Assembly (NCBI RefSeq): GCF_024733565.1
Contig: NZ_JANIOC010000002.1
Coordinates: forward strand, 186,979-250,978
Source: Rossellomorea sp. SC111
Lineage (GTDB): Bacteria; Bacillota; Bacilli; Bacillales; Bacillaceae_B
Direction: 5' to 3'
DNA length: 64,000 bases
Shown here piece by piece: positions 25,365-35,580 of this stretch (position 1 is the stretch's first letter; each line of letters starts with the position of its first letter). A model generated the notes under the pieces. It was not told where the DNA came from. It made no database searches and saw only the letters and a list, made by a program, of their open reading frames with translations. Position numbers and translations under genes: made by a program.

Positions 25365-26651
25365 CTACTTGTTTATTTTCTTAATGATGGTGGAAGCAAA
25401 TTGAACCAACTCGTCTGTTGTATGATTGATCTTCTTAATTGCCTCTACGATATGATTTAATTCTGATTGGTTTCGTTTAAACATATCCATATAGTTTTCC
25501 ATTTCCATCTGGACCGTCATGATCCCGCTTTGAACATTCCCGATTTCCTTGCGTGAGTTTTCCGTCAGGTCTGTCATGTTGCGAACGCGATTTGAGACAA
25601 CTCCGATTTGCTGATTGCTCTCATTCACCAATTGATGAATGGACGTGCTGAGTTCTTTGGAATCTTCTGCAAGCTTTCTTACCTCCGATGCAACGACTGC
25701 AAATCCCCTGCCCTCATTACCTGCACGCGCTGCTTCAATGGACGCATTCAATGCCAGAAGATTTGTCTGCTCGGCAATTTGCTGGATTGAGTTGGAGAGA
25801 GGCGTAATTTGTTCTGCAATGTTCTTAACACCCTGGATTTCCTTCAGGAGCGTGTTGATTTGCTCTGTGATGACTCCAAAGCTTTCTATCATGTGATCTG
25901 TTTGATCTTTATTCATTTTTGAAAGTTGAAGGAGATTTTTGCTGCTTTTCTCTGTGTTTTCAGATTCTGCCCGTATGCTTTCAGCTTTTTTGGCAGTCTC
26001 ATTCAGGCTTTGTTCCGTTTGACTGAGCGATGAACCCAACTCTGTATTCATATTGAGCATTTCTAGTTGCAGTGCCTGGTTTTCCCTATGCAGCTTTTCA
26101 AGCTCGTCCATCCTGCTTTGAATATAATATTCTGAAACGATGCTTGCATCCAAATGGATACCATGATCGATTGCTACAAGTACCGATGCAAGCTTGGAAG
26201 GTTCGTTTTGGTACAATTCTACAATTTTGGGGATTAGTAAATGTTGAATGGTGGTGTACGTCGAAATAAACCAATCGATTGTAACGCCATTCCGATTATG
26301 GGTTTTTCCCATCCGCTCCCTCATTGAAAAATACTCGTCATTCAGCTCTCCTGAAAATAAAGAACGGAAATAATCGTTGAATACGGACTTTAATCGTTCC
26401 CTGCTTGAATGGTTCTCGGCAATCTCCACTAAACTGGGATGCTTGTATAAGTGATCGAGTACAGTATCCAGCAGTACATCCGATAATTGATCATAAACCG
26501 GGAGAATTTCTTTTAATTCCTGTAAATGGTGCTCCTGAAACTGCATGTAATGAAGCCTTTCATTCAGTTTCTGGTCGTTTAGGACAATTACATTAGATTC
26601 AGGTACCACTACGGATTCAGTTTTCGGTTTTCTTGAAAATAATACAGCCAT
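25365..26651 (-). CDS. hemAT: heme-based aerotactic transducer HemAT
   Basis: 428-residue soluble chemoreceptor (B. subtilis HemAT 432). Residues about 30-190 form the globin-coupled sensor domain; the proximal heme His is probably in [13 protein letters not shown], matching the HVRIG region of HemAT. The second half is the methyl-accepting signalling domain with the hairpin tip [40 protein letters not shown]. No membrane segment. Senses O2 and steers swimming through CheA/CheW. Confidence 0.93.
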   Translation of the reverse strand: MAVLFSRKPKTESVVVPESNVIVLNDQKLNERLHYMQFQEHHLQELKEILPVYDQLSDVLLDTVLDHLYKHPSLVEIAENHSSRERLKSVFNDYFRSLFSGELNDEYFSMRERMGKTHNRNGVTIDWFISTYTTIQHLLIPKIVELYQNEPSKLASVLVAIDHGIHLDASIVSEYYIQSRMDELEKLHRENQALQLEMLNMNTELGSSLSQTEQSLNETAKKAESIRAESENTEKSSKNLLQLSKMNKDQTDHMIESFGVITEQINTLLKEIQGVKNIAEQITPLSNSIQQIAEQTNLLALNASIEAARAGNEGRGFAVVASEVRKLAEDSKELSTSIHQLVNESNQQIGVVSNRVRNMTDLTENSRKEIGNVQSGIMTVQMEMENYMDMFKRNQSELNHIVEAIKKINHTTDELVQFASTIIKKINK

Positions 26652-26910
26652 TATGGGGGTGCCTCCGATAAGAATGTTTTTTATTGGTCGCTATGTATAA
26701 ATTTTGTACAACCTCAATACCTTTACTTTACCCCAACTTTTTTCCTATGACAATCATTTTGTTTGTAAAATTTCAAATATTTCTATGTCTTGATATAGTG
26801 GATCCTTCTCTGTAGATCCACCTTTCATTAGAACCTCGAAAATATACTGGGGCAGGACTTTTCCCTTGCATCACGATCGCACGAAAAGTTATACAAAACA
26901 TATACAAAGA

Positions 26911-26965
26911 GAGGGACGGACCTTGACTCCTAGGAGCTGCTCCTAGGAATCGAGGTCCGTCCCTC
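26911..26965. repeat. 55-bp near-perfect palindrome of the repeat family
   Basis: GAGGGACGGACCT and AGGTCCGTCCCTC at the ends; arms of 27 bp each with two differences and a one-base centre, the inner part being TCCTAGGAGC/GCTCCTAGGA. It starts six bases after the mapB stop and could also act as a stem in the 3' end of that mRNA. Confidence 0.9.
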
Positions 26966-26971
26966 CTACCA

Positions 26972-27748
<777 letters not shown>

Positions 27749-27876
27749 TTACTATACATAAACCTACTCCATTTTTAAAGGGAAAGCCCCTGTCTTTAAT
27801 AATATGTAACCCTTCATATCCAGTACAAATTCCTTCATTCAGGTGTTATCATCAGTAGCTGTCCCTTAGTCGATGA

Positions 27877-28563
27877 TCAAATCAACAGAAAGAGTACGGG
27901 AATGACAAATGACATGATGGTTGCTGTCAGCGCCATGGCGGCACCACTGACGGCCCCTTCTTTTTCCCCTTCTTTAATGGCTTGTGCCGTACCAACCCCG
28001 TGGGAGATGACTCCGAATGGGAGTCCCCTGGCAATAGGATGCTTAATTCCCGTCGCCTTCAGGAGCGAAGGAATGATCATTGCCCCTATCATCCCTGTAA
28101 CGATGACGACCGTTGGAATGACCTCGATCTTTGCCCCGATTACGCTTCCGATGTCAACTGCGACAGGCGTCGTAATGGTCTTGATCAGTAATGAGCGGTT
28201 CCACTCATCCGGAATCCCCAACAAGAGGCTGAGGGTAAAGGATGCAAGCATGGACAAGCCGCTTCCAAATAGGATGCCCACCAAGATCGGCTGGAAGTTT
28301 CTCGAAAGCAGTTGTCGGTGCTGATAAAGGGGATACGCTAGAGATACTGTCGCAGGTCCAAGTAAATAAGTGATGAATGAAGTGTCTTCTGCAAATGTTG
28401 TATAGGAAATATCCATAGTGAGTAATGTGGCAATAATGGCAATCGTACTTAAAAAAATCGGAATCGTTAACGGATTGGGCCAACGTTTATGAATCTTGAC
28501 ACACATTGAAAAATATAGGAGAGTGACACCTATTGTAAGTAGAGAATTAATTAGACCGGTCAT
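27877..28563 (-). CDS. LrgB/CidB-family membrane protein
   Basis: 228 residues, multiple membrane segments, with the LrgB-type block LLIKTITTPVAVDIGSVIGA and the C-terminal GVISHGVGTAQAIKEGEKEGAVSGAAMALT. Start at MTGLINSLL, with GGGAGGAG upstream and overlapping the end of the LrgA-type gene by 17 bases, so the two are coupled. Pairs like this (CidAB/LrgAB, B. subtilis YwbHG/YsbAB) affect autolysis, overflow metabolites and pyruvate transport; which branch this is cannot be told. Confidence 0.85.
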   Translation of the reverse strand: MTGLINSLLTIGVTLLYFSMCVKIHKRWPNPLTIPIFLSTIAIIATLLTMDISYTTFAEDTSFITYLLGPATVSLAYPLYQHRQLLSRNFQPILVGILFGSGLSMLASFTLSLLLGIPDEWNRSLLIKTITTPVAVDIGSVIGAKIEVIPTVVIVTGMIGAMIIPSLLKATGIKHPIARGLPFGVISHGVGTAQAIKEGEKEGAVSGAAMALTATIMSFVIPVLFLLI

Positions 28564-28927
28564 ATTTCCGTTTCTCCTCCCATTTGATGAACCCTTCTGC
28601 TGAGACCGAAGTCGCCAAAAAACCAATCACCCCGCTGACAATGAGAACGATAACCAGCTTCCATCCATATTTGATAAAATAGGGACCGAGAACAATGGCG
28701 CTGACAGATAAGGGAAGGAAAAAGAAGGAGAAGTGTCTTAGGTAGAATCCCGAACCATCCAAGAGTAAACGCTCATTCAGTACCCTCGTTGATAATAATA
28801 GAAATAATAGCAGCATCCCGATGATACTTCCCGGAATCGGCAAATGAAAGAATGAGGTACACCACCTTCCGATTTCATAAAATAAACAAAGAATCGCCAT
28901 TTGTATAATGATCCGAACAGCCTGCAT
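28547..28927 (-). CDS. CidA/LrgA-family holin-like protein
   Basis: 126 residues, four hydrophobic segments, with the family motif FHLPIPGSIIGMLLLFLLL and FFLPLSVSAIVL. First gene of a two-gene operon with the LrgB-type gene. No LysR or LytSR-type regulator lies next to it. Confidence 0.85.
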   Translation of the reverse strand: MQAVRIIIQMAILCLFYEIGRWCTSFFHLPIPGSIIGMLLLFLLLSTRVLNERLLLDGSGFYLRHFSFFFLPLSVSAIVLGPYFIKYGWKLVIVLIVSGVIGFLATSVSAEGFIKWEEKRKYDRSN

Positions 28928-28999
28928 GTGCTTCTCCCTTCAACTTTATTCTTCTCCCGATTTTATCACATTTGATGATGTGTTTGAGAGTAATAGAAA

Positions 29000-29023
29000 A
29001 GAGCATGGACCAGGTCCATGCTC
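29000..29023 (-). terminator. terminator after the DJ-1/PfpI gene
   Basis: AGAGCATGGACC and GGTCCATGCTCT with a minimal loop, then TTTTCTATT on the minus strand. Confidence 0.88.
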
Positions 29024-29039
29024 TAAGAATGAAACAGTA

Positions 29040-29693
29040 TTATAAAACGTTAATGAACGCTTCTGCTGCTGCTTGACTTGATTGTGGATTTTGTCCCGTC
29101 ACAAATTTCCCATCGGTGATGACGTGATTGCTCCATGCATCTGATTTTTCGAATTGAGCTCCCTGTTCCCTCAATTTTGTTTCTAATAAGAACGGCATCA
29201 GTGAATCAAGACCAGTTTGCTGTTCTTCTTCATTCGTGAAGGCCGTTAAGCTTTTTCCTTCAACCAGCCATTTACCATTAGATAACTTCGTTCCGACAAA
29301 TCCTGCCGGACCGTGGCAGACGGAACCGATCGCTTTATCGTTTTCAGCAAAATGGACTAACGCCTGTTGTAGTTCAGGACTTTCAGGCAGATCAAACATC
29401 GTCCCGTGTCCACCTGGTAAGAAGATCCCGGCATATTCATTCACATTTAATTGGGAAAGGACCAGCGTTTGATCCAGTTCTTTAGTGACCCCTTTCCACT
29501 TCTCCACTTGTTCATCATCAAGGCTGTTCGGATCCAACGGGATGCGTCCACCTTTCAAGCTTGCCACATCTACTCCAAAACCTTGATTCTTAAATTCTTC
29601 ATAAGGTTCTGCGAACTCAGATAACCAAAGACCAGTTTCATGTTCATCATCAATTTTACTTTCGTTTGTTAAGACCATTAATATCTTTTTCAA
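29040..29693 (-). CDS. DJ-1/PfpI family protein, Hsp31-like (putative glyoxalase III or chaperone)
   Basis: 217 residues. Flavodoxin-like class I glutamine-amidotransferase fold with GIFLPGGHGTMFDLPE and the nucleophile elbow GSVCHGPAGFVG (Cys). Resembles the Hsp31/YDR533C branch: nearby Glu and His supports a Cys-His-Glu/Asp site. Such proteins detoxify methylglyoxal or repair glycation; no direct evidence here which. Monocistronic. Confidence 0.8.
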   Translation of the reverse strand: MKKILMVLTNESKIDDEHETGLWLSEFAEPYEEFKNQGFGVDVASLKGGRIPLDPNSLDDEQVEKWKGVTKELDQTLVLSQLNVNEYAGIFLPGGHGTMFDLPESPELQQALVHFAENDKAIGSVCHGPAGFVGTKLSNGKWLVEGKSLTAFTNEEEQQTGLDSLMPFLLETKLREQGAQFEKSDAWSNHVITDGKFVTGQNPQSSQAAAEAFINVL

Positions 29694-29807
29694 TGTATAA
29701 CCTCCATTGTTTTCTCTGATTTCTTATCACTCTATTGTTTTATCCGTTTCACATAAAAATAAACTTCTTTCGAAGCATACGATCAAGTTGCAGTGGTCCG
29801 ATATAAG

Positions 29808-29836
29808 AAAACGACCCTCGCAAGAAGAAGTCGTTT
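29808..29836 (-). terminator. terminator after topB
   Basis: AAAACGACTTC and its complement GTCGTTTT around a loop, 12 bases past the stop, with a T-rich flank. Confidence 0.75.
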
Positions 29837-29847
29837 TAGCATTTACG

Positions 29848-32010
29848 TTAGTTTATATCAAATTGGAATTGGATTTTTTTTTGATTGGCATCCCAGCTCA
29901 GATAAGCGGAGAATTCTTTTTCGCCTTTCTTAAATCCGTCAATTCGGTCGGATTTGCCTTCAGTTAACACTTTTTTTACGATTTTCTGTGTGATTCTCTT
30001 TGATAAGATGGTTTTGGAAATGGTAAAGCTGCACTTCGTACGTTGATAATTGGAACACCCATAGAATTTTCCTTTATCAATCACTTTCCCGCCACATTTC
30101 AAACAGTTTCCGATACTTGTTTTGGGTGCTCTTTTTCCGCTTCGTCCCTTTGTTCTCTGGATAGAATCAGTATCCAGATCCTCAAACTTCCATGCGGTAG
30201 ATTCCTGAAGGGCGTTTTGAACGAGCCGTTCACTTAATTTCTTAACTTGCTCCATGAATTCAGGTGCAGATGCCCGTCCTTTTCCTATTTCCTGGAGGCG
30301 CTGCTCCCATTTAGCCGTCATTTCTGCAGAAGCTAACACATTATCCCCTATGGCACGAATTAACACCTTTGCTTTATCAGTGGGAAAGACAATATTTTTT
30401 TGGATATCAATGTACTTGCGATCCTTTAGCATTTTGATGATACCTGCCCTGGTCGCTTCTGTCCCAAGGCCCTCTGTTTGTTTCAACACTTTTTCCAGTT
30501 CATCATTGTCCATATATTTACCTGCTGTCTTCATCAAGGTGATCAGTTGTCCTTCGGTGAATCGTTTAGGGGGCTGTGTTTTCCCTTCTTTTGTAACGAC
30601 TTTCTTAACCATGCCTTTATCCTGTTCTTGTACTGGTGGAAGGAGAGGTTCTTCTTCTTTTTCGTTTTGCATGAGGACCTTACGCCAGCCTTCCTGCAAG
30701 ATCTGCTTTCCTTTGGAAACGAACTCTGCCCTTTCATCCACAACCGTCGAGATGGTCGTATAATTTATGATCGCTTTATCATGGTGTGCCGCAATAAAGC
30801 GTTTCACGACGACATCATAGATTTTCCTTTCATCTTCTGATAGGGAATAGGGATCTGTTACTTGTTCAGTAGGGATAATCGCGTAGTGATCCGATACCTT
30901 GGCTTCATTCACAAAACGTTTATTGTTCAGCAAGCTTGAATGAGGAGTCGGTATCCACTGATTGTAAGGGTTGAATTCTTTCAGTTTGTTCAGTATTTCA
31001 GGAAAACTTTCAGCTTCACCTTTCGTGACATATTGGGAATCAGATCTTGGATAAGAGACGATACCTTTTTGGTACAGTTTCTGAAGCACATCCAATGTTT
31101 TCTTGGGGGAGAACTTATACATTTTATTGATTGTTGCCTGCAGGGCTGAAAGATTGAATAGTAAGGGTGGTGCGAATTCTTTCCTTTCTGTGTTCAGATT
31201 GCTTACAGTAGCCGGTTTGTTTTGACAAAAAGAAGCGATTCTTTCAGCAAGCTCCCGTGATTGAATTCGGCTCTCTCCATCTTTCTGCCATATCCCTTCA
31301 TAAGTGTAATCGTCGATTTGAAAGGTTGCTTTCACTTCCCAAAAGGGCTCGCTCTTAAATCGGTCGATCTCTTCGTCCCTTCTCACGATCAGGGCAAGAG
31401 TCGGAGTTTGAACCCTGCCAGCAGAGAAAACATCGGACATACCCTGCTCTTTAAGCAGGATGCTGTATGCCCTTGACGCATTCATACCAACAAGCCAGTC
31501 GGCACACGCTCTGGAATAGGCTTCAAAATATAAGCTTCTCATTTCTGCTTCTTCTCGCAAACTCTCGAATCCTTGAATGATGGCTTTCTCAGTCAGGGAG
31601 GAAATCCACAGCCTCTTCATCGGTTTCTGAACCTTGGACATGGAGATAATATTTCGGATGATTAACTCTCCTTCTCGTCCTGCATCACCTGCATGAATGA
31701 TTTCTGTGACTTCATTTTTTTTAAGAAGGTCTTTAATGACAGAGAATTGTTTCGCTTTAGCTCTTTGCAACTCATATTGAAATCTCAGGGGAATGATCGG
31801 AAGGTCGTCCAATGACCATTTCTTCCATTTGCTTTCATACTTTTCAGGGGCTTGAAGCTGAAAAAGATGTCCAACTGCCCACGTAATATAAGCACCTTTA
31901 GGGAATACATCGTTTGGATGAATCTCGATATATCCTTGACGTTTCCTATGGGAAAAAGGCTTGGCAAGGGTCGCTCCCTGGTCGGGTTTTTCAGCTATTA
32001 CGACTTTCAT
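29848..32010 (-). CDS. topB: DNA topoisomerase III TopB
   Basis: 720 residues (B. subtilis TopB 727). Type IA topoisomerase: TOPRIM start MKVVIAEKPDQGATLAKPF and EIIHAGDAGREGELIIRNI, then the catalytic Tyr in KGIVSYPRSDSQYV, and EATRAGIIKMLKDR. The C-terminal region has a zinc-ribbon-like GNCLKCGGKVIDKGKFYGCSNY (four Cys). Relaxes and decatenates DNA. Single gene. Confidence 0.95.
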   Translation of the reverse strand: MKVVIAEKPDQGATLAKPFSHRKRQGYIEIHPNDVFPKGAYITWAVGHLFQLQAPEKYESKWKKWSLDDLPIIPLRFQYELQRAKAKQFSVIKDLLKKNEVTEIIHAGDAGREGELIIRNIISMSKVQKPMKRLWISSLTEKAIIQGFESLREEAEMRSLYFEAYSRACADWLVGMNASRAYSILLKEQGMSDVFSAGRVQTPTLALIVRRDEEIDRFKSEPFWEVKATFQIDDYTYEGIWQKDGESRIQSRELAERIASFCQNKPATVSNLNTERKEFAPPLLFNLSALQATINKMYKFSPKKTLDVLQKLYQKGIVSYPRSDSQYVTKGEAESFPEILNKLKEFNPYNQWIPTPHSSLLNNKRFVNEAKVSDHYAIIPTEQVTDPYSLSEDERKIYDVVVKRFIAAHHDKAIINYTTISTVVDERAEFVSKGKQILQEGWRKVLMQNEKEEEPLLPPVQEQDKGMVKKVVTKEGKTQPPKRFTEGQLITLMKTAGKYMDNDELEKVLKQTEGLGTEATRAGIIKMLKDRKYIDIQKNIVFPTDKAKVLIRAIGDNVLASAEMTAKWEQRLQEIGKGRASAPEFMEQVKKLSERLVQNALQESTAWKFEDLDTDSIQRTKGRSGKRAPKTSIGNCLKCGGKVIDKGKFYGCSNYQRTKCSFTISKTILSKRITQKIVKKVLTEGKSDRIDGFKKGEKEFSAYLSWDANQKKIQFQFDIN

Positions 32011-32155
32011 AATATTCTCCTTTTCATTTTGTTGATTTTATCATTATACCATTTTCAAGAACTGTTGTTCTATCAAAACAAGAACTAGAACATATCTTTG
32101 ATCTATAAGAAAATTATTTTCAAGTAGTTATACGTGCTCATTCAGTATGTAAAAA

Positions 32156-32184
32156 GGTGTTACAGACTTACTATCTGTAACACC
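32156..32184 (-). terminator. terminator after the lipoprotein gene
   Basis: GGTGTTACAGA and TCTGTAACACC with a seven-base loop, then TTTTT on the minus strand. Confidence 0.85.
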
Positions 32185-32190
32185 CATCCA

Positions 32191-32634
32191 TTATTGACCC
32201 AGATTTTCCAAGTTTCCTTTGATCTCCTGTAGTTGATTGAATGTATTCACAATTTCAAGATTCTTGAGATCGGAAATCTGAACTTCACCCTTATCAATTT
32301 CGACTATGGCCCGATCGATTCCTTCCAACGCTTGTTGATTATATCCCTCCACTTTTTGATGGATATCATTAGCCAGTTTAGGCGGGGTTAAGTCGTTGAT
32401 TTCTTTGATTTCATTTTTCATATCAACAAGTCTCGTCTCAAGTTCCGGAATTGCAGATGAATCTGAAGCAGCATTTTCCATTAAACCCGGAAGATCATTG
32501 GCAAATTGTTCAGCCTCGTTCAGGTAATCGGTCATCTCGTCTACATAGGTTAAACTGTTGTTTGCTTCTTCCAATATGCCGCAGCCAGTCAGTGTAAAGA
32601 AACTGAATGCTATGAGAATCAGTAATTTTTTCAT
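32191..32634 (-). CDS. small lipoprotein, DUF6376-like
   Basis: 147 residues. Lipoprotein signal LILIAFSFFTLTGCGILEE (Cys 18), then a helical domain with heptads (LETRLVDMKNEIKEINDL, FNQLQEIKGNLENL). It recalls the Bacillus DUF6376 lipoproteins, function unknown. Membrane-attached on the outside. Monocistronic with a clear terminator. Confidence 0.7.
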   Translation of the reverse strand: MKKLLILIAFSFFTLTGCGILEEANNSLTYVDEMTDYLNEAEQFANDLPGLMENAASDSSAIPELETRLVDMKNEIKEINDLTPPKLANDIHQKVEGYNQQALEGIDRAIVEIDKGEVQISDLKNLEIVNTFNQLQEIKGNLENLGQ

Positions 32635-32760
32635 GTACTATGTCCTCCCTGTTGTGTTCCGTCCACTGTATATACGGACTATACCAAATAAAGTTTCACT
32701 TATTTTTTGAAAGCTCAATCTATGAAACTAATCTATATGGAGGTTGAGGGTTACGGTCTA

Positions 32761-32795
32761 AAAAAGAAGGCCAACGCTTATACGTTAGCCTTCTG
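32761..32795 (-). terminator. terminator after the M24 peptidase gene
   Basis: AGAAGGCTAACG and CGTTGGCCTTCTTTTTT-type stem, T-run on the minus strand. Confidence 0.88.
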
Positions 32796-32798
32796 TGT

Positions 32799-33896
32799 TT
32801 ATTCAATGATTCGAAGTTCTTTTGGATAATTGGTTAACGTGGTATACCCGTCCTTGGTGATGAGAACGTCATCTTCAATTCTTACACCACCGATTTCAGG
32901 GATGTAAATACCAGGCTCTATTGTGTATGTCATGCCTTCCTTTAATATGCCATCATTTAAATGGCTCATTGAAGGGAATTCATGGACGTTGATACCTAAT
33001 CCATGCCCGATTCGATGTGGGAAGTAGTCACCGTATCCTGCATCTGTGATGATGTCACGTGCGATTTGATCCAGATCGCCTATACGATTGCCTGGCTTGC
33101 TTGCTTCTAAGGAAGCGAGCTCCGCTTTTAAGACCGTATTGTAGATTTCCTTTTGTTTCTCTGATACCGACTTATATGCAAATGTACGGGTAATATCAGA
33201 AGTATAGCCTTCAAGGACAACCCCTAGATCAAATAGGACGAAATCTCCTGCTTTCAGTTTACGGTCTCCCGGATTACCGTGTGGATCTCCAGCTTTTTCA
33301 CCGAAGAGTACCATTGTAGAGAATGACATTTCACGGATTCCTTTTTTCTTTAATTCAAATTCTATCTTCGCAAGGACTTCCATTTCGGTAATGCCTTCTT
33401 GAAGTGCACTTACACCTACTTCAACCCCAAAGTCAGCCATTTCAGCTGCTCGGCGCATGATCGCAATTTCACCTTCGTCCTTGACGACACGCATTTCATT
33501 TAATTTGTCTTCAACGTTCACCACATTCGGGGAGTCGAAGATGTTTAAAAACGCCTGACTGCGTCCATAAGTTACGACTTCATTCTCAAAGGCCACCCTG
33601 TTTCCATCAATTTTTCTAGCCAGAACAGCTTCTTTAATAAAGTCCCAAGGATTTTCATGGTCTGAGTAGCCAATCACTTCGTTGCCCCAACCGGCATCCT
33701 TCACTTGTCTCGCTTCCATTCCTGGCACGACTACAAATGGTTCGGCATCCGGAAATACGAACAGACCCATTAATCGCTCATGTGGATCTGTGTGGAAATT
33801 CGTTAAGTAAAATACGTTTTCAGTTGAATTGATAAATGCTGCGTCAATTTTCTCTTCTTTTAACCAATTTTTTAACATTTCTATTCGTTGTTTCAT
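32799..33896 (-). CDS. M24 Xaa-Pro dipeptidase-like peptidase (YkvY-type)
   Basis: 365 residues in the creatinase-N plus pita-bread layout. Metal ligands: DFVLFDLGVVLEGYTSDITR (two Asp), HRIGHGLGINVHE (His), TYTIEPGIYIPE (Glu) and GVRIEDDVLI (Glu). The start MKQRIEMLKN is preceded by GGGAGGAA; an earlier ATG lacks a ribosome site. Likely cleaves dipeptides with a C-terminal proline in the cytosol. Closest named relative I recall is B. subtilis YkvY. Confidence 0.85.
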   Translation of the reverse strand: MKQRIEMLKNWLKEEKIDAAFINSTENVFYLTNFHTDPHERLMGLFVFPDAEPFVVVPGMEARQVKDAGWGNEVIGYSDHENPWDFIKEAVLARKIDGNRVAFENEVVTYGRSQAFLNIFDSPNVVNVEDKLNEMRVVKDEGEIAIMRRAAEMADFGVEVGVSALQEGITEMEVLAKIEFELKKKGIREMSFSTMVLFGEKAGDPHGNPGDRKLKAGDFVLFDLGVVLEGYTSDITRTFAYKSVSEKQKEIYNTVLKAELASLEASKPGNRIGDLDQIARDIITDAGYGDYFPHRIGHGLGINVHEFPSMSHLNDGILKEGMTYTIEPGIYIPEIGGVRIEDDVLITKDGYTTLTNYPKELRIIE

Positions 33897-34075
33897 CGAG
33901 TATTCCTCCCAGAGTATCATGATGTTATGTAATCGTTTAATGTGAGCATATCTATGCTAACATATTTCAAGTGAAGTTTAAAATAATTGGAGTGTGTGGG
34001 GGTTCGCTTGGTGTGTATTTTTTTGACAAGGTAGGCTTTTCCTACCTCCTGCCTATAAAGGATGGAGTGTGTTTG

Positions 34076-34084
34076 TGATATAAT
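34076..34084 (+). promoter_or_regulatory. extended -10 promoter of the small toxin gene
   Basis: TGATATAAT: an exact TATAAT preceded by the TGN extension, with no good -35. Start of transcription would be near 34091, giving a leader of about 60 bases. Confidence 0.6.
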
Positions 34085-34117
34085 CTGGAGTATACAGTGA
34101 ATGTAGGGTGGGAGTGG

Positions 34118-34141
34118 CCACTTCCTTATAGAAGGAGGTGG
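34118..34141 (+). promoter_or_regulatory. hairpin sequestering the toxin ribosome binding site
   Basis: CCACTTCCTT-ATAG-AAGGAGGTGG: ten pairs (one G-U), and the 3' arm is the ribosome site AAGGAGG of the toxin. Translation would need this stem to open. Confidence 0.7.
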
Positions 34142-34149
34142 TGCTTATA

Positions 34150-34245
34150 GTGACAACGTATGAGGCGTTAACGCTAATGATTACCTTTGGCTCTTTAATT
34201 GTCTCCATCATTGCCATAGTTATTTCAAATGACAAAAAGAAATAA
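34150..34245 (+). CDS. putative holin-like (type I) toxin peptide
   Basis: 31 residues (GTG start): MTTYEALTLMITFGSLIVS, a membrane helix, and a charged end SNDKKK. This is the Bacillus/Lactobacillus holin-like toxin pattern (M-x-x-[FY]-E/Q-A-L-x-L-M-I-x-F, then V-I-x-x-x-x-K). Type I toxins such as TxpA, BsrG and Fst have this design and are controlled by an antisense RNA. GGAGG lies nine bases before the GTG but within a 10-bp hairpin. GGGTGGG in the leader can pair with CCCACCC just after the stop. Confidence 0.75.
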   Translation: MTTYEALTLMITFGSLIVSIIAIVISNDKKK

Positions 34246-34337
34246 CCCCACCCTCATGAAGCGCCTAAACTTTGAAGGGTAGAGTTATGTTCCTTTCTCT
34301 ATTGGGCCACTGCTTTCCTTGCAGTTTGCTGTGTAGC

Positions 34338-34376
34338 AAGAGACATTGGTTGCCGCCAGTGTCTCTTGTTTTTTAT
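34338..34376 (+). terminator. terminator of the toxin mRNA
   Basis: CAAGAGACA and TGTCTCTTG around a 14-base loop, followed by TTTTTTATT. It would give a toxin mRNA of about 285 bases. Confidence 0.75.
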
Positions 34377-34436
34377 TATGCTCTCCTTTTAAGATAGTAT
34401 ATTTTCTAACGGAAAGCAAGATGTGGCCGAGCAAAA

Positions 34437-34466
34437 AAAGAAGCCTAGAGAAAATTCTCTAAGCCA
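34437..34466 (-). terminator. terminator after the DUF4064 gene
   Basis: GGCTTAGAG-AATTTT-CTCTAGGC, then TTCTTTTTTT on the minus strand; one mismatch. Confidence 0.8.
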
Positions 34467-34472
34467 TACACA

Positions 34473-34916
34473 TTAATAAACTGTTTCCGTTCTTTTTGGT
34501 TTACGAACAAAAGCCATGATGCCGGCGATTAAGAATAAAAGTCCAGGAATGAACCCGAATCCGATTGTTCCAAGTCCGATCACAAGCGCGGCAATGATAA
34601 ACATGATACCGGATAGTACAGGCTTTTTATTTTTGACAATGGTCATAACAGCGATGATTCCTAGGATTGATGCAATTATGCCTAAGATTACGAGATAAGA
34701 ACCCATCGATTCAGCTGTTTCCATGATGGCACTCATATCCCCTGCTGTCATCCCGGATTCCTGTAGATTCGGGTCACTTTCCATTCCCTCTTCGATTTGG
34801 GACATCACTTCCGGGCTGCTCGTGCCCATGTTCAATACAATTCCAATGATGGAAAATAATGCGGATAAGACAATTCCGATCACTCCCATAACGACTTCAC
34901 CAGTACGCTTTACCAT
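34473..34916 (-). CDS. DUF4064-family membrane protein
   Basis: 147 residues with four hydrophobic segments and an acidic extracytoplasmic loop (PEVMSQIEEGMESDPNLQES). Opening KRTGEVVMGVIGIVLSALFS and ending FGFIPGLLFLIAGIMAFVRK fit DUF4064, a common Bacillus family of unknown function. The region between this gene and the nudix gene is short but separate start signals suggest independent genes. Confidence 0.75.
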   Translation of the reverse strand: MVKRTGEVVMGVIGIVLSALFSIIGIVLNMGTSSPEVMSQIEEGMESDPNLQESGMTAGDMSAIMETAESMGSYLVILGIIASILGIIAVMTIVKNKKPVLSGIMFIIAALVIGLGTIGFGFIPGLLFLIAGIMAFVRKPKRTETVY

Positions 34917-34944
34917 TCTAATCTCTCCTTAATAGTTGATTTCT

Positions 34945-35358
34945 CTATAGTATATTGTGTTTCTTACCCATATAGGCCTCGAGGATGGATTGATCCTCAG
35001 GAAAGCAAAGGGGCAGGTCATTTAACTCTCGGAGTGAGATCCATTCAATCTTATGTATTAATTGATCGGGATCTTGAAGTGTTGCTTTTCCTCCAAGAAG
35101 GTGAACTTCGTAATAGTGAATGGTTGTGGAAATATCCCCTTCACACCCCCATTTAGTGTAAAGATGTTTTCCTGCATCCACCCTATAGCCCGTCTCTTCC
35201 CACACTTCTCGCACACAACACTCCTTGAGGGTTTCTCCTTTTTCAAGACCACCTGAAGGGATCGACCATCGTTTCTCTTCCTCTTCTTTTCCCTGTAAAA
35301 CCATTAATAAACGCCCTTCATTCATACAAAGGGCAGAGGCCCCTTTCCAATCGTACAT
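34945..35358 (-). CDS. Nudix hydrolase
   Basis: 137 residues. The nudix box is complete: GGLEKGETLKECCVREVWEETGY (Gx5Ex7REUxEExGU). Hydrolyses a nucleoside-diphosphate-linked substrate (possibly an oxidised nucleotide); the exact substrate cannot be read. Start MYDWKGASALCMN follows a good purine-rich site. Confidence 0.85.
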   Translation of the reverse strand: MYDWKGASALCMNEGRLLMVLQGKEEEEKRWSIPSGGLEKGETLKECCVREVWEETGYRVDAGKHLYTKWGCEGDISTTIHYYEVHLLGGKATLQDPDQLIHKIEWISLRELNDLPLCFPEDQSILEAYMGKKHNIL

Positions 35359-35580
35359 TCATTCACCTCGCTTCTGGATAATTTTAACTTTTTCCCTTTT
35401 TCTAATGGCATCCCCTAAATGCATATTCGCTCTTTTGACAAAATTCTCCTTCAAGAGAATGAAATTCTTTATTTTCAGACTTCTATCGTATCCTTTTCAA
35501 GTTAAGATATCACGCCTCATCTCTTTTACTAATACAGCAATTACAACACCTTCTCCCGCATATTTTATAGAAAACAAAAA

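Noticed and set aside
26911..26965. palindrome as an ordinary mapB terminator
   Set aside because: No T-run follows and the ends match the dispersed repeat core; it may still help end transcription but is best called a repeat.
34023..34060. TTGACA plus TATAAA as the toxin promoter
   Set aside because: Spacing is 25 bases, too long. A hairpin GGTAGG-CTTTT-CCTACC sits between; the extended -10 further on fits better.
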